Shown one piece after another: positions 42,014 to 51,471 of a stretch of DNA of 64,000 bases. Source of the DNA: an uncultured Selenomonadaceae bacterium (GTDB lineage: Bacteria > Bacillota > Negativicutes > Selenomonadales > Selenomonadaceae); the NCBI GenBank assembly GCA_905234195.1, contig CAJOFR010000010.1, forward strand, positions 40,826 through 104,825, in the 5' to 3' direction. The notes under the pieces were generated by a model, which saw nothing but the letters and a program-made list of their open reading frames with translations, made no database searches and had not been told where the DNA came from. The translations under genes were made by a program, and so were the position numbers. Each line of letters opens with the position of its first letter. Positions within the stretch are counted from its first letter, which is position 1.

Positions 42014-43723
42014 TCAGATGCGAATGACAACACGGTTTTCGTCGCCGCTCTCAACATAATTTCTGCTGACAACCCTTTCGGTTATGCTGTCGATAAAAAA
42101 TTCGCGGAAGGAAAATTTTTTCTCTTCGGCAATGGCAAGAATGTCGTAAGGCGTGCCGTTGTCGCGGATAATCACTCTGTAGGCGTCGTCGTCAATCAAA
42201 AAAGAAAACTCCAGCTGAAAAATTTTGTCGCCGGCGCGTTCCACAGCATGCAAGCCAAATTCTTCGGTGAACAAAACCAATTTGTTGCGGGTCTTGTCGT
42301 CCACGCCCAGCCGCAACAAATCCGCGTCAACTTTTTTCGTCAAAGCAATGATGTCTTCAAAAATCGTGTCGACGTCGTAGGAAAGTTGCTTATTCAAAAT
42401 ATTTTTATCCAGCAACAAAAGTCCTCCGCGCTTGCCAAAAAATTTCGTCACGATAAAATTCGCGGCAAAGGACACCGCAAACGACGCGCCTACGCAAAGC
42501 CAAAACGCGTTCATCGAAATTTTTCCGCCTATTTCCATTCCGATACAGGGCATCACCAAAAACAGGATTAATTTTACCAGCGCGCTCAATCGCATTTCTT
42601 CGATATAGACGTAATAATTTGAGTAAATCAGCACGCAACCGAGAAAGATTATGAACGGCAGGAGAAATCTCATCGCCGTCACTGCCTCTTCTTCCAGCGC
42701 GGCTTCTTCGACGCCGAAGAGCATAGGCAAGAAATCTGCGAAAATCATTCCCAAGAAAGTCATTGCGACGCTCAAAACTACTGTAACTTTTATTCCGAGA
42801 TCCATTGTTTTTTTCATACTGTAAAAATTATTTTCGGCGTGGTACTGACAAACCATAGGTTGCAGGCAATCGACGAGCCCGCCGTAAATCGCGATAACCA
42901 AAGTCAATAAATTTACGGCAACCGTCACGACGATTAATTCATCTTCGCCGAAAAATCTAATGACTCCCATTGAAAGGAGCACCGGCAAAATTGAGATAAA
43001 GAGCGTGTCGATTGAGTGGTAGAAACTGAAATAAATTCCCTTGAGGATTTTTTTCAAGTCCCAATACCAACTGAAACGAAGTTGACTTCGCCCGCCCGTC
43101 AAGAAATAAATTTGCGTGATTAAACTTGCGAGCATGCTGAACATAGTTGCAAGACCAATCCCCTTGATGCCCATGTTTTGGCAGAGAATTATGTCGAGCG
43201 CGATATTTACCATGAAGGAAGTCGCGGAAGAAATGATGCAGGCGTTTTCCTTGCCCTCTGTCATAAAAACCGTGTAGATAAAAATATTCACGAACATGAC
43301 CAGCGGGAAAAATTTCAAGCCGTCGTAGTAGGAAACGGAGTAAGCTTTCAGCTGTTCAGAAATTTCCCAGAAAGATAAAATTTGATCTTTGAACAAAACA
43401 AGTGCCGCGAAAAAAAATATCGCGCAATCGATTGATAAAATCATTCCCAAGCTGAACAGGCGATTAATTTCCTCGCGGTCGTTTCTGCCCTGCGCGTAGG
43501 AAATCATCATGACCAGCCCGTCCGAGACGACGTAGGAGACAAATAATAGCAGCGTGTAGATTGGAAAGACGAGCGTCATTGCGGCAACGGCGGAATCGCC
43601 TATAATTTGTCCCGCAACGATGTTATCTGTCAAAGCCAAAACGTACGAACTTACCATTGAGACCATCGACGCAACGAAGACCGAATTAAAGCGCGTCGAA
43701 ATTACAGTTTTTTTTCCAAACAT
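42014..43723 (-). CDS. MATE-family transporter fused to GHKL/HATPase-type domain
   Basis: A 569-residue protein. Residues about 1-430 form a 12-segment MATE (NorM/DinF) transporter (SSYVLALTDNIVAGQIIGDS opening). Residues about 440-569 form a soluble domain resembling the anti-sigma/RsbW HATPase_c_2 fold: KLVLFTEEFGLHAVERAGDK (an N-box-like Glu helix) then YRVIIRDNGTPYDILA (G1-like D-x-G). This suggests nucleotide-controlled transport or a partner-switching sensor. It is the last gene of a four-gene minus-strand operon; SD AGGAG precedes ATG 43723. Confidence 0.82.
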   Translation of the reverse strand: MFGKKTVISTRFNSVFVASMVSMVSSYVLALTDNIVAGQIIGDSAVAAMTLVFPIYTLLLFVSYVVSDGLVMMISYAQGRNDREEINRLFSLGMILSIDCAIFFFAALVLFKDQILSFWEISEQLKAYSVSYYDGLKFFPLVMFVNIFIYTVFMTEGKENACIISSATSFMVNIALDIILCQNMGIKGIGLATMFSMLASLITQIYFLTGGRSQLRFSWYWDLKKILKGIYFSFYHSIDTLFISILPVLLSMGVIRFFGEDELIVVTVAVNLLTLVIAIYGGLVDCLQPMVCQYHAENNFYSMKKTMDLGIKVTVVLSVAMTFLGMIFADFLPMLFGVEEAALEEEAVTAMRFLLPFIIFLGCVLIYSNYYVYIEEMRLSALVKLILFLVMPCIGMEIGGKISMNAFWLCVGASFAVSFAANFIVTKFFGKRGGLLLLDKNILNKQLSYDVDTIFEDIIALTKKVDADLLRLGVDDKTRNKLVLFTEEFGLHAVERAGDKIFQLEFSFLIDDDAYRVIIRDNGTPYDILAIAEEKKFSFREFFIDSITERVVSRNYVESGDENRVVIRI

Positions 43724-43733
43724 TTCTAACTCC

Positions 43734-44033
43734 TCAATTCAAAAACTTTTTGCAAAGCATATCCAGCGCGGCAAGGTATCGAACAGCGCGGTGGAAGTCG
43801 CCAAATTGCATAGCCGTCATGAAACTCTTGCGAACGTTGTCAATCAAATCTATTTTAACCGCAACGTCGATCGAATCAGGAAATTTGGTAGTCCTTTCCT
43901 TCAGAAAAACTTTTTTGATTTTCTCGGAATTCAAAAAATCTTTCTGCAGGTCGTCGAAAATTTTTTGCAGACTGTCCCTGTGAAACTCTTTAATCTTAAT
44001 AAGTCTTTCGGTTCGTGAAAAATTATCAGCCAT
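43734..44033 (-). CDS. small helical protein of unknown function
   Basis: A 99-residue, highly charged, mostly helical protein with no membrane segment (MADNFSRTERLIKIKEFHRD opening). It overlaps the upstream coiled-coil gene by 8 nt and precedes the MATE-fusion gene by 10 nt, so it is firmly in that operon. No family recognised. Confidence 0.65.
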   Translation of the reverse strand: MADNFSRTERLIKIKEFHRDSLQKIFDDLQKDFLNSEKIKKVFLKERTTKFPDSIDVAVKIDLIDNVRKSFMTAMQFGDFHRAVRYLAALDMLCKKFLN

Positions 44034-44997
44034 GAATTTTCTCCGTGATACTCTTCAAAATTGCGAAGTCCTGTTCAGTCAAATTCAAATACTGTTCGAG
44101 CGTGGCTTCAGTCAAATTGTTGTGAGTATCGAGTTTATCGTTCAGCTTTTTGAAATCTTTACTCATATCGTCAAACATTTCGCCCAGTCCTTCAGAATTA
44201 AGCGCGAGCTGTTCGCTAATCTCCTTAAAGGTCGTGGCGGCTTCGCGAACAACTTTTTCAAGCTGCAGGGAAGAATCGGAAACGGCGCGGCTTTTTTCGG
44301 CAGTCTCCACGATAATTTTTGAAAGCGCGGCAATTTCTTTCTGAATCTCTTCGGCGGATTTTTGGAAGTCGTCAGGCTCATTCGCCTTTTCGAGCAGCTC
44401 GGTCATCGTCGCGCAGATTTTTTCCATGTCCTCCTTGATTGTGAGATTTTTCAGCGCGGGCTCAATTTTATTTTCCTCGACCGCCGCGTTAAGTTTGGCA
44501 AAATTTTCGTTTAGAGTTTCGGGGAGTTTCGCCATTACTTCGGAAGTCGCCGCAATCTTGTCGTTAATTTCCTTCAGCGCGAAAATTGTCCTGCCGGTGT
44601 TGTCCTCCACGCCCTCAAGAATCGCTCCGAACGCCTCGCGGGTGTCCGAAAAATCCGGGAAGTTGCTAAGTTCCTGGAGACCTGCGCGAATATCATGCAG
44701 ACTTTCGTGCAAAATATTAGCCGTGTCTGAAAAATTTTGCATAACGCTTGAAGTCACAACAAACCCGTCAGAAATTTGTTGAGCGAGCTGACTAAGATGA
44801 ATTGAATTTTGCTGGTATCTTTTTTCTTCAGCGGCGGCAATCCCCGTCAAAGAAATCCTCAAACAAATCGCCGCAAGCAACGCAAAAATCGCGGCGGCAG
44901 TCGCACCGGCGATAATATCATCAACTTTTAAAAGCGTACCAATTCCGACGAGCGAAAAGAAAAGCGCACCCGCGAAACCATTTTCATTGCCCTTCAT
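44026..44997 (-). CDS. membrane-anchored coiled-coil protein of unknown function
   Basis: A 323-residue protein with two N-terminal transmembrane segments (about 8-24 and 30-50), then a long hydrophilic, Glu/Lys/Ala-rich helical region with coiled-coil character, like chemoreceptor signalling or scaffold proteins but without the conserved MCP hairpin tip. A hub role in its operon is plausible but inferred. Overlaps the next gene by 8 nt. Confidence 0.7.
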   Translation of the reverse strand: MKGNENGFAGALFFSLVGIGTLLKVDDIIAGATAAAIFALLAAICLRISLTGIAAAEEKRYQQNSIHLSQLAQQISDGFVVTSSVMQNFSDTANILHESLHDIRAGLQELSNFPDFSDTREAFGAILEGVEDNTGRTIFALKEINDKIAATSEVMAKLPETLNENFAKLNAAVEENKIEPALKNLTIKEDMEKICATMTELLEKANEPDDFQKSAEEIQKEIAALSKIIVETAEKSRAVSDSSLQLEKVVREAATTFKEISEQLALNSEGLGEMFDDMSKDFKKLNDKLDTHNNLTEATLEQYLNLTEQDFAILKSITEKIHG

Positions 44998-45039
44998 TAA
45001 AAAAGTTCATCCCTTTCAATTAATTTTTGTATTTATGTT

Positions 45040-46113
45040 TTAAGAAATTGCCTGTTCCATTTTCTGAACGTGAGCTTCAAGTTCGGCGATTAAAATTTCC
45101 GGAACTTCCCCATAAACAAAACCTTCGTACGCCGCCAAAAATTCTTCGGCTATCCCGCCAAATTTACTGCCGGGTTTAATCAGCGAAAGGTAAATGTGTT
45201 CGGATTTATTTTCGTCGTCGCTCAAGAAGTACTGAAATTTTCTCGGCGTCCTGGTAAACTGCAAAAACTTTTCGCGCAAATTTCTCGTGAACCTCTTGCA
45301 ATCTCTTTCCTCATTCCAAATCAAAGAGGCGAAGGGATTATCGGTACCGTACAGCGCGTCACGATAAAATTTTATCAGCGCGGACAGCCCGCCCACGTTC
45401 GACGGCGGCAACAAAAACTGCAGCGCAATTTCCTGATACGTCATCCAAATATGGGACTTGCCGCGAATATTTTCAAAGGAGACGATACGTTTTTTCGCGG
45501 CATTGCTGAGGCAACCGAAATTTGTTTGCTCGATTAAAAAATTTTGATACTTCGCAAGAATATTTTCCGAACGGGTATAAACGTCCATAAGTTCGCCGTG
45601 CAGCTCCCGAATGACGCCGGTGAGCAACGGTTTATCCCAACGCAGGACTTTGAAAATATCCGGCTCCTTTTTCACGACAACGACGTCACGATTTTTTTTT
45701 CGGAAATAACTTTCGACGGACTCGGAACTGAACGCGGGATTTTTTTCGCCGTAAAAATCCATGAGCACGAAAAGCAAATCGGGTCCTTCCGAGTTCAGCT
45801 CCAAAATCTGCGCAATTTCAGCGACGGACTCTTTTCTGAAAGGGAACATCTCAAAAATCGCGCACTTGTCGAGGGAATAAAAATCGAAGCTGAAATCGTC
45901 GGAATAGGCCGGCACAAAAATTTCAGTACCCGGCGGCAGATAAACGCTTGAAATAATTATCTTGCCCGACTTCGTAACCGCGCGACTGAATTTTGTCCGC
46001 CCGCGCCGCAAAGTAAATGATTCATCGGTGTTAATTCTTTTCCGGTCGACGTGCAGAAGTTGACTTAAAAAAATTTGCCGTGAGTCGTCGCCCAAAAACA
46101 TCCATCTCGTCAA
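45040..46113 (-). CDS. protein of unknown function, first gene of a four-gene operon
   Basis: A 357-residue soluble protein starting at TTG 46113 with a GGAGG SD 7 nt upstream. Its N-terminal half is beta-rich, with a GDDSRQIFLSQL opening. The central part contains EKNPAFSSESVESYFRKKN and is followed by a helical C-terminal half. No signal peptide and no recognised motif. Its promoter lies at 46150-46178. Context with the coiled-coil and MATE/ATPase genes suggests a regulatory or sensory component (inference). Confidence 0.7.
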   Translation of the reverse strand: MTRWMFLGDDSRQIFLSQLLHVDRKRINTDESFTLRRGRTKFSRAVTKSGKIIISSVYLPPGTEIFVPAYSDDFSFDFYSLDKCAIFEMFPFRKESVAEIAQILELNSEGPDLLFVLMDFYGEKNPAFSSESVESYFRKKNRDVVVVKKEPDIFKVLRWDKPLLTGVIRELHGELMDVYTRSENILAKYQNFLIEQTNFGCLSNAAKKRIVSFENIRGKSHIWMTYQEIALQFLLPPSNVGGLSALIKFYRDALYGTDNPFASLIWNEERDCKRFTRNLREKFLQFTRTPRKFQYFLSDDENKSEHIYLSLIKPGSKFGGIAEEFLAAYEGFVYGEVPEILIAELEAHVQKMEQAIS

Positions 46114-46149
46114 AACTTTTCCTCCGTCCGAAATTTTGTTCTGCCGAAT

Positions 46150-46178
46150 ATTATAGCAGATTAAATTAAATTTGTATC
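46150..46178 (-). promoter_or_regulatory. promoter of the four-gene operon
   Basis: TATAAT (46150-46155, minus) with a weak -35 GATACA (46173-46178) at 17 bp. Confidence 0.55.
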
Positions 46179-46189
46179 GAATTTATCTA

Positions 46190-46222
46190 AAAAAATAAAA
46201 AAGCCCTCAAAATTTTTTGAGG
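46190..46222 (-). terminator. terminator after metQ
   Basis: CCTCAAAA (46205-46212) pairs with TTTTGAGG (46215-46222); on the minus strand it is followed by GCTTTTTTATTTTTTT. Confidence 0.8.
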
Positions 46223-46251
46223 ACATTTCTAAGGGATAAGGGATTAGATTT

Positions 46252-47079
46252 TTAAAAGGCGGCAACAATCGCGCCGTTGTAGTTTTCTTCGATAAACTTT
46301 TTAATTTTCTCGGACTTAAGCGTTTTGAGGAGAGCCTGAATTTCCGGGCGGTTCTCGTCGCCGTCACGAACGGTAATAATATTCACGTAAGGCGAAGTTT
46401 TGTCCTCCATGAAAAGCGCGTCTTTTATCGGATTGAGGTCGGCGTTCATTGCAAAATTCGTATTGATAATCGAAATGTCGACGTCCTCCAGCGTGCGCGG
46501 AAGTTGCGCCGCCTCAATTTCCTGAATCACCAAATTTTTAGGATTCTCGGCAATATCCTGCACAGTCGCAGTTTCTTTGACGCCCTCTTTCAATTTCAGC
46601 AGGTTCGCTTTTTCCAGGAGTAGGAGCGCGCGCCCGCCGTTAGTCGGGTCGTTCGGAATGGAAACAGTCGCGCCGTCGGCAAGCTCCTCAAGTTTCGTAA
46701 TCTTTTTGGAATAAATCCCCATCGGCTCCACGTGAATACCGCCCGCATTTTTAATTTTCATTTCCGTGTGTTCCTTGACAAAGTCATTCAAATAAGGTTC
46801 ATGCTGGAAAAAATTTGCGTCCAGTTCTTTGTCATTGAGCGCGATATTCGGCTGGACGTAATCATTAAACTCGACAATCTCCAGCGTAACGCCCTGTTCT
46901 TTCAAATCCGGTTTAATCTCCTCCAAAAGTTCCGCGTGTGGCACGGGCGTCGCACCAACTTTAATCGTCGCGTTAAGTTTATCCGAACTGTTGCCGCCGG
47001 TATCGCCGCCGCCGCCTCCACAACCGGTAAGCAACAACGACGCCGCCAATCCCAACATTGCAAGAAAACTTTTTTTCAT
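46252..47079 (-). CDS. metQ: methionine ABC transporter substrate-binding lipoprotein
   Basis: A 275-residue NlpA/MetQ family lipoprotein. Lipobox LLTGC (Cys about 20) is followed by a Gly/Ser-rich linker, then KVGATPVPHAELLEEI, FNDYVQPNIALNDKELDANF and HEPYLNDFVKEH, the classic MetQ binding-site blocks. ATG 47079 is 8 nt from AGGAGG. It is co-oriented with metN and metI but separated from them by two non-transport genes. Confidence 0.93.
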   Translation of the reverse strand: MKKSFLAMLGLAASLLLTGCGGGGGDTGGNSSDKLNATIKVGATPVPHAELLEEIKPDLKEQGVTLEIVEFNDYVQPNIALNDKELDANFFQHEPYLNDFVKEHTEMKIKNAGGIHVEPMGIYSKKITKLEELADGATVSIPNDPTNGGRALLLLEKANLLKLKEGVKETATVQDIAENPKNLVIQEIEAAQLPRTLEDVDISIINTNFAMNADLNPIKDALFMEDKTSPYVNIITVRDGDENRPEIQALLKTLKSEKIKKFIEENYNGAIVAAF

Positions 47080-47091
47080 CAAGAAGACCTC

Positions 47092-47934
47092 CTAAATAAT
47101 AATTTCGTGCGGAATAACATTCGGGTCGTGATTCGCCAAAGACTCCACACAATTGAGCATTTTACTAGTTTTTCCAATCCAACGCAACGAGTTCAAAGCC
47201 AAATTTTCGTCCAGCGCAGTGCCCGGCGGAATTTCTTCGCGCCAAGATTTTTCGGAATAACCGCCGTCAGAAAACAACAGTACAAATTTATCGCCGCCGG
47301 AAATCTTCATCGCCGTCAAGCCGCTCGTGTGTCCCGGAATATTTATCAGCTCAATAGTACCGTCTCCGAAAAAATCAAAACTCTTGCCGACCGGACCCGC
47401 GCCTGTGTCAGCGAAATCGAAAGTATCAAAATTAATTCCCTGCCACATTGACGAAACATACCTAATCGGAAAATTTTTAGTATCGTCGAGTTCGGGCGCG
47501 CTCACCAAAAATTTTTTCGCGCCGACAAGTTGACGCAAGCCGCTGGCGTGATCCGTGTGCAAGTGCGACATTATCACGCAGTCAATATTTTTTGGGTAAA
47601 TATTTTTCGCGACAAGTTGTTCGACAAGTGATTCGCCCTTCGGCAAAATCGCCTGGTTCAGCAAAAAATGTCCAACCCCCATGTGTTTCACCTGCGCGAT
47701 TCTGTCATATTCACCGTTCGGGCTTACTTCGCGGTGCCAACCGGTATCGAAAAGCAACAGCCCTTTCGGGTGCTCAATCAAATACGCGGAGACCGGCAAC
47801 CAAATTCTGTTCCTGCGCCCGTACAGCGACAGCAACGACAGCTGCAAGGGGTTGGGATTTTTTTTCGCGTCCTTGAAGGGCAAAGCCGGCGAGACGTAAA
47901 CTTTTCCGGTGTGCATGACGTGAATTTTTATCAT
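47092..47934 (-). CDS. metallo-beta-lactamase-fold hydrolase (lactonase-like)
   Basis: A 280-residue MBL-fold enzyme. Metal-binding SHLHTDHASG (about 123-132), a downstream His in IPGHTSG and Asp in LFSDGGYS. The LLFDTGWH opening and spacing resemble AttM/AiiA-type N-acyl-homoserine lactonases, though substrate cannot be read from sequence. No signal peptide. It overlaps the GH13 gene by 4 nt and precedes metQ by 12 nt. Confidence 0.87.
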   Translation of the reverse strand: MIKIHVMHTGKVYVSPALPFKDAKKNPNPLQLSLLSLYGRRNRIWLPVSAYLIEHPKGLLLFDTGWHREVSPNGEYDRIAQVKHMGVGHFLLNQAILPKGESLVEQLVAKNIYPKNIDCVIMSHLHTDHASGLRQLVGAKKFLVSAPELDDTKNFPIRYVSSMWQGINFDTFDFADTGAGPVGKSFDFFGDGTIELINIPGHTSGLTAMKISGGDKFVLLFSDGGYSEKSWREEIPPGTALDENLALNSLRWIGKTSKMLNCVESLANHDPNVIPHEIII

Positions 47935-49691
47935 TCCAAAATTCTGACCTCCAACGGCTGTAAAAATTTTTCTTCGCGATTTTTTGATTCAGTGTCGAGC
48001 AAAATTTTTCTGCCGCAAAAATCTTCGGGCAGTGAAATTTTTTTCGTCGAGAAGTTCACGACGGTTATAATTTTTTTGTCGTCGACGCCGCGCGAAAATG
48101 CAAAAATATTTTCGTCGTCCGGCAAAAGCAATTCATAATCGCCCGCCGTCAGTTCTTCGCGCTCACTGCGGAATTTCGCAAGCTTCCTGTACCACGCAAG
48201 CACGGACTTGGAATTTTTTTCTTCCGCCTCGACGTTAATAATTTTGTAGTTGTCATTCACCGGCAACCACGTTTTGCCTGTGGAAAAGCCCGCATTTTTT
48301 TTGCCGTTCCACTGCATGGGCGTGCGGGCGTTGTCGCGGCTGAAAAAGTGCACGAACTCCATCGCCTCCGCCGCGCTGAAACCTTCCTCAAGTGCGAAAT
48401 CATACTGCCCGTGCGAAGAAATATCGTCGTACTGCTCAATAGAATCCCACGCAACGTTCGTGCAACCCAGCTCCTGCCCCTCGTAAATGAACGGCGTCCC
48501 GCGTAAAGTCAAGAGTATCGCCGCCATAGCTTTAGCCGCCTTGTCGGGCTCCGCGTCCTTCGCGAAAAAATGATTCACGCAACGCGGGTGGTCATGGTTT
48601 TCAAAAAATATCGGATACCAGCCATTATTTTTCGTCGCGGCTTGGCTATCGGACAAAACTTTTTTCAGCTCGGTCAATTTCCATTCAGTAGGACGACACC
48701 AAATTTCTCCGTCCTTCAGCGACAAATTCACGTGACTGAACTCGAAGAGCATATCGAAGACGCCGTTTTTGCCGACCCACTGATTTAATTCGTCAGCCGC
48801 CACGCCGTTTGCCTCGCCGACCGTGAAAATATCGCGACCGGCGAAAACTTTTTCCTTGAACTCGTGCAGAAAATCCAAAATCCCTTTGGTGTTCGCCGTC
48901 ATGAAGTGAATATTTGTCAACCCGTCCTTGCCGTCGGGCGCGCCGTCAGAAAAAATCGCGGGCTTTTTTATGTAGGTTATCGCGTCGATTCTGAAACCGC
49001 CCACACCTTTATCGAGCCAAAAATTTGCCGCGTCGTAGAGGGCTTGACGGACGGCGGGGTTTTCCCAATTCAAATCGGGTTGTTCTTTCGCGAAGGTGTG
49101 CAGATAAAATTGCCCGCGCTCTTCGCACCACTCCCACGCGCTCCCGCCAAAAATACTGCGCCAATTTGTCGGAGGCGAACCGTCATTTTTTGCGTCGCGC
49201 CAAATATACCAATCGGCTTTCGGATTTTTTCTGCCGGACTTCGATTCAAGAAACCAGGCGTGCTTGTCCGAGCTGTGATTGTAAACCAAATCCATGACGA
49301 TTTTTATTTTGCGCTTGTCGGCTTCGGCGATTAAGTTTTCAAAATCCGCCATTGTTCCGTACGCGGGATCAATCTCGACGTAATCCGAAATATCGTAGCC
49401 ATTATCGACGCCGGGCGAAGGATAAATCGGCGTCAACCAAATCGCGCCGACGCCCAATTTTTTCAGATAATCCAAATGCGCCGTTATCCCGTTCAAATCG
49501 CCGACGCCGTCGCCGGTCGTATCAGAAAAACTCTTCGGATAAATTTGGTAGACGATAGTTTTTTGCCACCACTTCAAATTTTTTTCAGCCGCCATGACTT
49601 TCGCACCTCCTCCGTAAAAAATTTCTGTTGGATTAAGATAAATTGTCGTAGTCAGTGCCACCGCACCTTTTATAAAATTCCGTCTGTTCAT
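47931..49691 (-). CDS. GH13 alpha-glucosidase with twin-arginine signal
   Basis: A 586-residue protein. ATG 49691 gives MNRRNFIKGAVALTT, a twin-arginine (Tat) signal, so the enzyme is predicted to be exported folded. The GH13 barrel follows: WWQKTIVYQIYPKSFSDTTG, DLVYNHSSDKHAWF, nucleophile Asp in GGFRIDAITY, acid/base Glu in TVGEANG, and the third Asp in FENHDHPR. The pattern matches oligo-1,6-glucosidase or trehalose-type GH13_31 members. Such enzymes are usually cytoplasmic, so the Tat leader is notable. It lies 5 nt after metI. Confidence 0.9.
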   Translation of the reverse strand: MNRRNFIKGAVALTTTIYLNPTEIFYGGGAKVMAAEKNLKWWQKTIVYQIYPKSFSDTTGDGVGDLNGITAHLDYLKKLGVGAIWLTPIYPSPGVDNGYDISDYVEIDPAYGTMADFENLIAEADKRKIKIVMDLVYNHSSDKHAWFLESKSGRKNPKADWYIWRDAKNDGSPPTNWRSIFGGSAWEWCEERGQFYLHTFAKEQPDLNWENPAVRQALYDAANFWLDKGVGGFRIDAITYIKKPAIFSDGAPDGKDGLTNIHFMTANTKGILDFLHEFKEKVFAGRDIFTVGEANGVAADELNQWVGKNGVFDMLFEFSHVNLSLKDGEIWCRPTEWKLTELKKVLSDSQAATKNNGWYPIFFENHDHPRCVNHFFAKDAEPDKAAKAMAAILLTLRGTPFIYEGQELGCTNVAWDSIEQYDDISSHGQYDFALEEGFSAAEAMEFVHFFSRDNARTPMQWNGKKNAGFSTGKTWLPVNDNYKIINVEAEEKNSKSVLAWYRKLAKFRSEREELTAGDYELLLPDDENIFAFSRGVDDKKIITVVNFSTKKISLPEDFCGRKILLDTESKNREEKFLQPLEVRILE

Positions 49692-49696
49692 TTTTA

Positions 49697-50368
49697 TCAC
49701 CACTTTTTCAATTTTTTTGCAAGAGTATTGCCCGCGAACTGAACGGCTTGCACCAAAATTATCAGCACGACGACGGTTGCCAGCATGACTTCCGGGCGGA
49801 ATCTTTGATAGCCGTAACGAATCGCCAAATCTCCCAAGCCGCCGCCGCCAATCGCGCCCGCCATTGCTGATTCTCCCACGAGCGCAATTATTACCGTCGT
49901 GAGCTGTGAGACGATTGAGGGCATTGCTTCCGGCAACAAAACGCGCGTGATTATTTGTGAAGGCGTCGCACCCATTGACAACGCCGCCTCGATTAATCCG
50001 GCGGGGACTTCTTTCAGCGAGGTTTCGACTTGCCGTCCGATAAAAGGTATCGACGCGATGACCAGCGGGACAATTGCCGCCGTCGTTCCAATCGCACTGC
50101 CAACTAAAAATCTTGTCAGCGGAATTATCGCGACCATCAAAATTATGAACGGTATCGAGCGAATTGCGTTGACGATTGAGCCGATTGTTTGATTCAGCGG
50201 CAGGCTTTCCAAAATTTGTCCTTTGTCTGTCGTGTGAAGTAAGACGCCGAGAGGCACGCCGATTATCGACGCGATTGCCATTGACACCGCGACCATGTAG
50301 ATTGTTTCGCCGAGTGCTTTACTCAACAGCGGAACTAATCTCATCAGCAACTGAATTTCTTCTAACAT
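49697..50368 (-). CDS. metI: methionine ABC transporter permease
   Basis: A 223-residue permease with five membrane segments and the EAA-type loop AALSMGATPSQIITRVLLPEAMP (around 135-160). ATG 50368 follows GGAGGTGATTGGCT. It overlaps the end of metN by 50 nt. Confidence 0.93.
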   Translation of the reverse strand: MLEEIQLLMRLVPLLSKALGETIYMVAVSMAIASIIGVPLGVLLHTTDKGQILESLPLNQTIGSIVNAIRSIPFIILMVAIIPLTRFLVGSAIGTTAAIVPLVIASIPFIGRQVETSLKEVPAGLIEAALSMGATPSQIITRVLLPEAMPSIVSQLTTVIIALVGESAMAGAIGGGGLGDLAIRYGYQRFRPEVMLATVVVLIILVQAVQFAGNTLAKKLKKW

Positions 50369-51398
50369 AGCCAATCACCTCCACGCGAACATCTTTGCCG
50401 CCGAGAAAATTCAGCGCGTTTTGAATGGCATCCTCTTCGCCGCTCAAGCCAATAATAAATCTCCCGAAGGGGACGCCGTGAATTTCGTCCAGGTTCCCGA
50501 AAAGCATCGTGCACTCCACGCCCTTGCAAGTACGAATCATTTCAGCAAGGACGGGATCGTCAGCCCTGTCGCCCAGAAAAATTAATCGCAACAAAAGCAA
50601 ACTGCCCGGCGTTTTTTCCTGCGAAATTTCGTTGCCGCGAAAAGCCGCCGGTAATTCGTTCGATAGGAGCACGCTGATAAATTCTTTCGTGATTTTATGT
50701 TGCGGGTTCGTGAAAACTTCCAGCACCGAGCCGCGCTCCGCGATAACGCCGTCCGAAATTACCGCAACCTTGTCGCAAATTTCTTTTATGACTTGCATTT
50801 CGTGGGTGATAACGACAACGGTCAGCGCGAATTTTTTGTTGATGTCTTTTATCAGCGCGAGAATTGACTTTGTTGTTTGCGGGTCTAGTGCGCTTGTTGC
50901 CTCGTCACACAGCAAAATTTTTGGGTCGCTTGCAAGTGCGCGGGCAATTCCCACACGCTGTTTTTGTCCGCCGGAAAGTTGCGCGGGATATTGCTTTGCC
51001 TTGTCCTTCAGCCCGACGAGCTCCAACAGCGGCAAAACTTTTTTTTCGATTTCATTTTTCGGCGTCCCCGACAAAGTCAGCGGGAAGGCAATATTTTCGT
51101 AGACCGTCGCCGAACTCAAAAGGTTGAAGTGCTGAAAAATCATCCCGATATTTTTTCGCGCGGCGCGCAGCTCGTTCGTTGAAAGTTTCGTCATGTCGCG
51201 CCCGTCCACGATAACCGCGCCGGAAGTGGGACGCTCCAACATATTTATACAGCGGACGAGAGTAGACTTGCCCGCGCCGGACAGCCCGATTATCCCGTAA
51301 ATTTCTCCGCGCTCAATCTCCAAATCAATTCCCTTCAGCGCGTGAACTTTTCCGCTTGGTACGTCGTAAATTTTTTCAATGTGCGAAAGTTTGATCAT
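50319..51398 (-). CDS. metN: methionine ABC transporter ATP-binding protein
   Basis: A 359-residue ATPase. Walker A GLSGAGKST, Q-loop IFQHFNLLSS, signature LSGGQKQR, Walker B ILLCDEATSALD, and a C-terminal NIL-type regulatory domain (about 265-345) that senses methionine in relatives. First gene of the operon metN-metI-GH13-MBL-metQ. Confidence 0.95.
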   Translation of the reverse strand: MIKLSHIEKIYDVPSGKVHALKGIDLEIERGEIYGIIGLSGAGKSTLVRCINMLERPTSGAVIVDGRDMTKLSTNELRAARKNIGMIFQHFNLLSSATVYENIAFPLTLSGTPKNEIEKKVLPLLELVGLKDKAKQYPAQLSGGQKQRVGIARALASDPKILLCDEATSALDPQTTKSILALIKDINKKFALTVVVITHEMQVIKEICDKVAVISDGVIAERGSVLEVFTNPQHKITKEFISVLLSNELPAAFRGNEISQEKTPGSLLLLRLIFLGDRADDPVLAEMIRTCKGVECTMLFGNLDEIHGVPFGRFIIGLSGEEDAIQNALNFLGGKDVRVEVIGYVRRNSVADEISSAVE

Positions 51399-51436
51399 AA
51401 ATAATAAAAATTCCTCTACAAAAAATTTCAGCGCGT

Positions 51437-51465
51437 ATTATATCACAAAAAACCCTTTGGCGAAA
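51437..51465 (-). promoter_or_regulatory. metN operon promoter
   Basis: TATAAT (51437-51442, minus) with a poor -35 TTTCGC (51460-51465). The leader is under 40 nt, too short for a SAM riboswitch. Confidence 0.5.
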
Positions 51466-51471
51466 TAAAAA

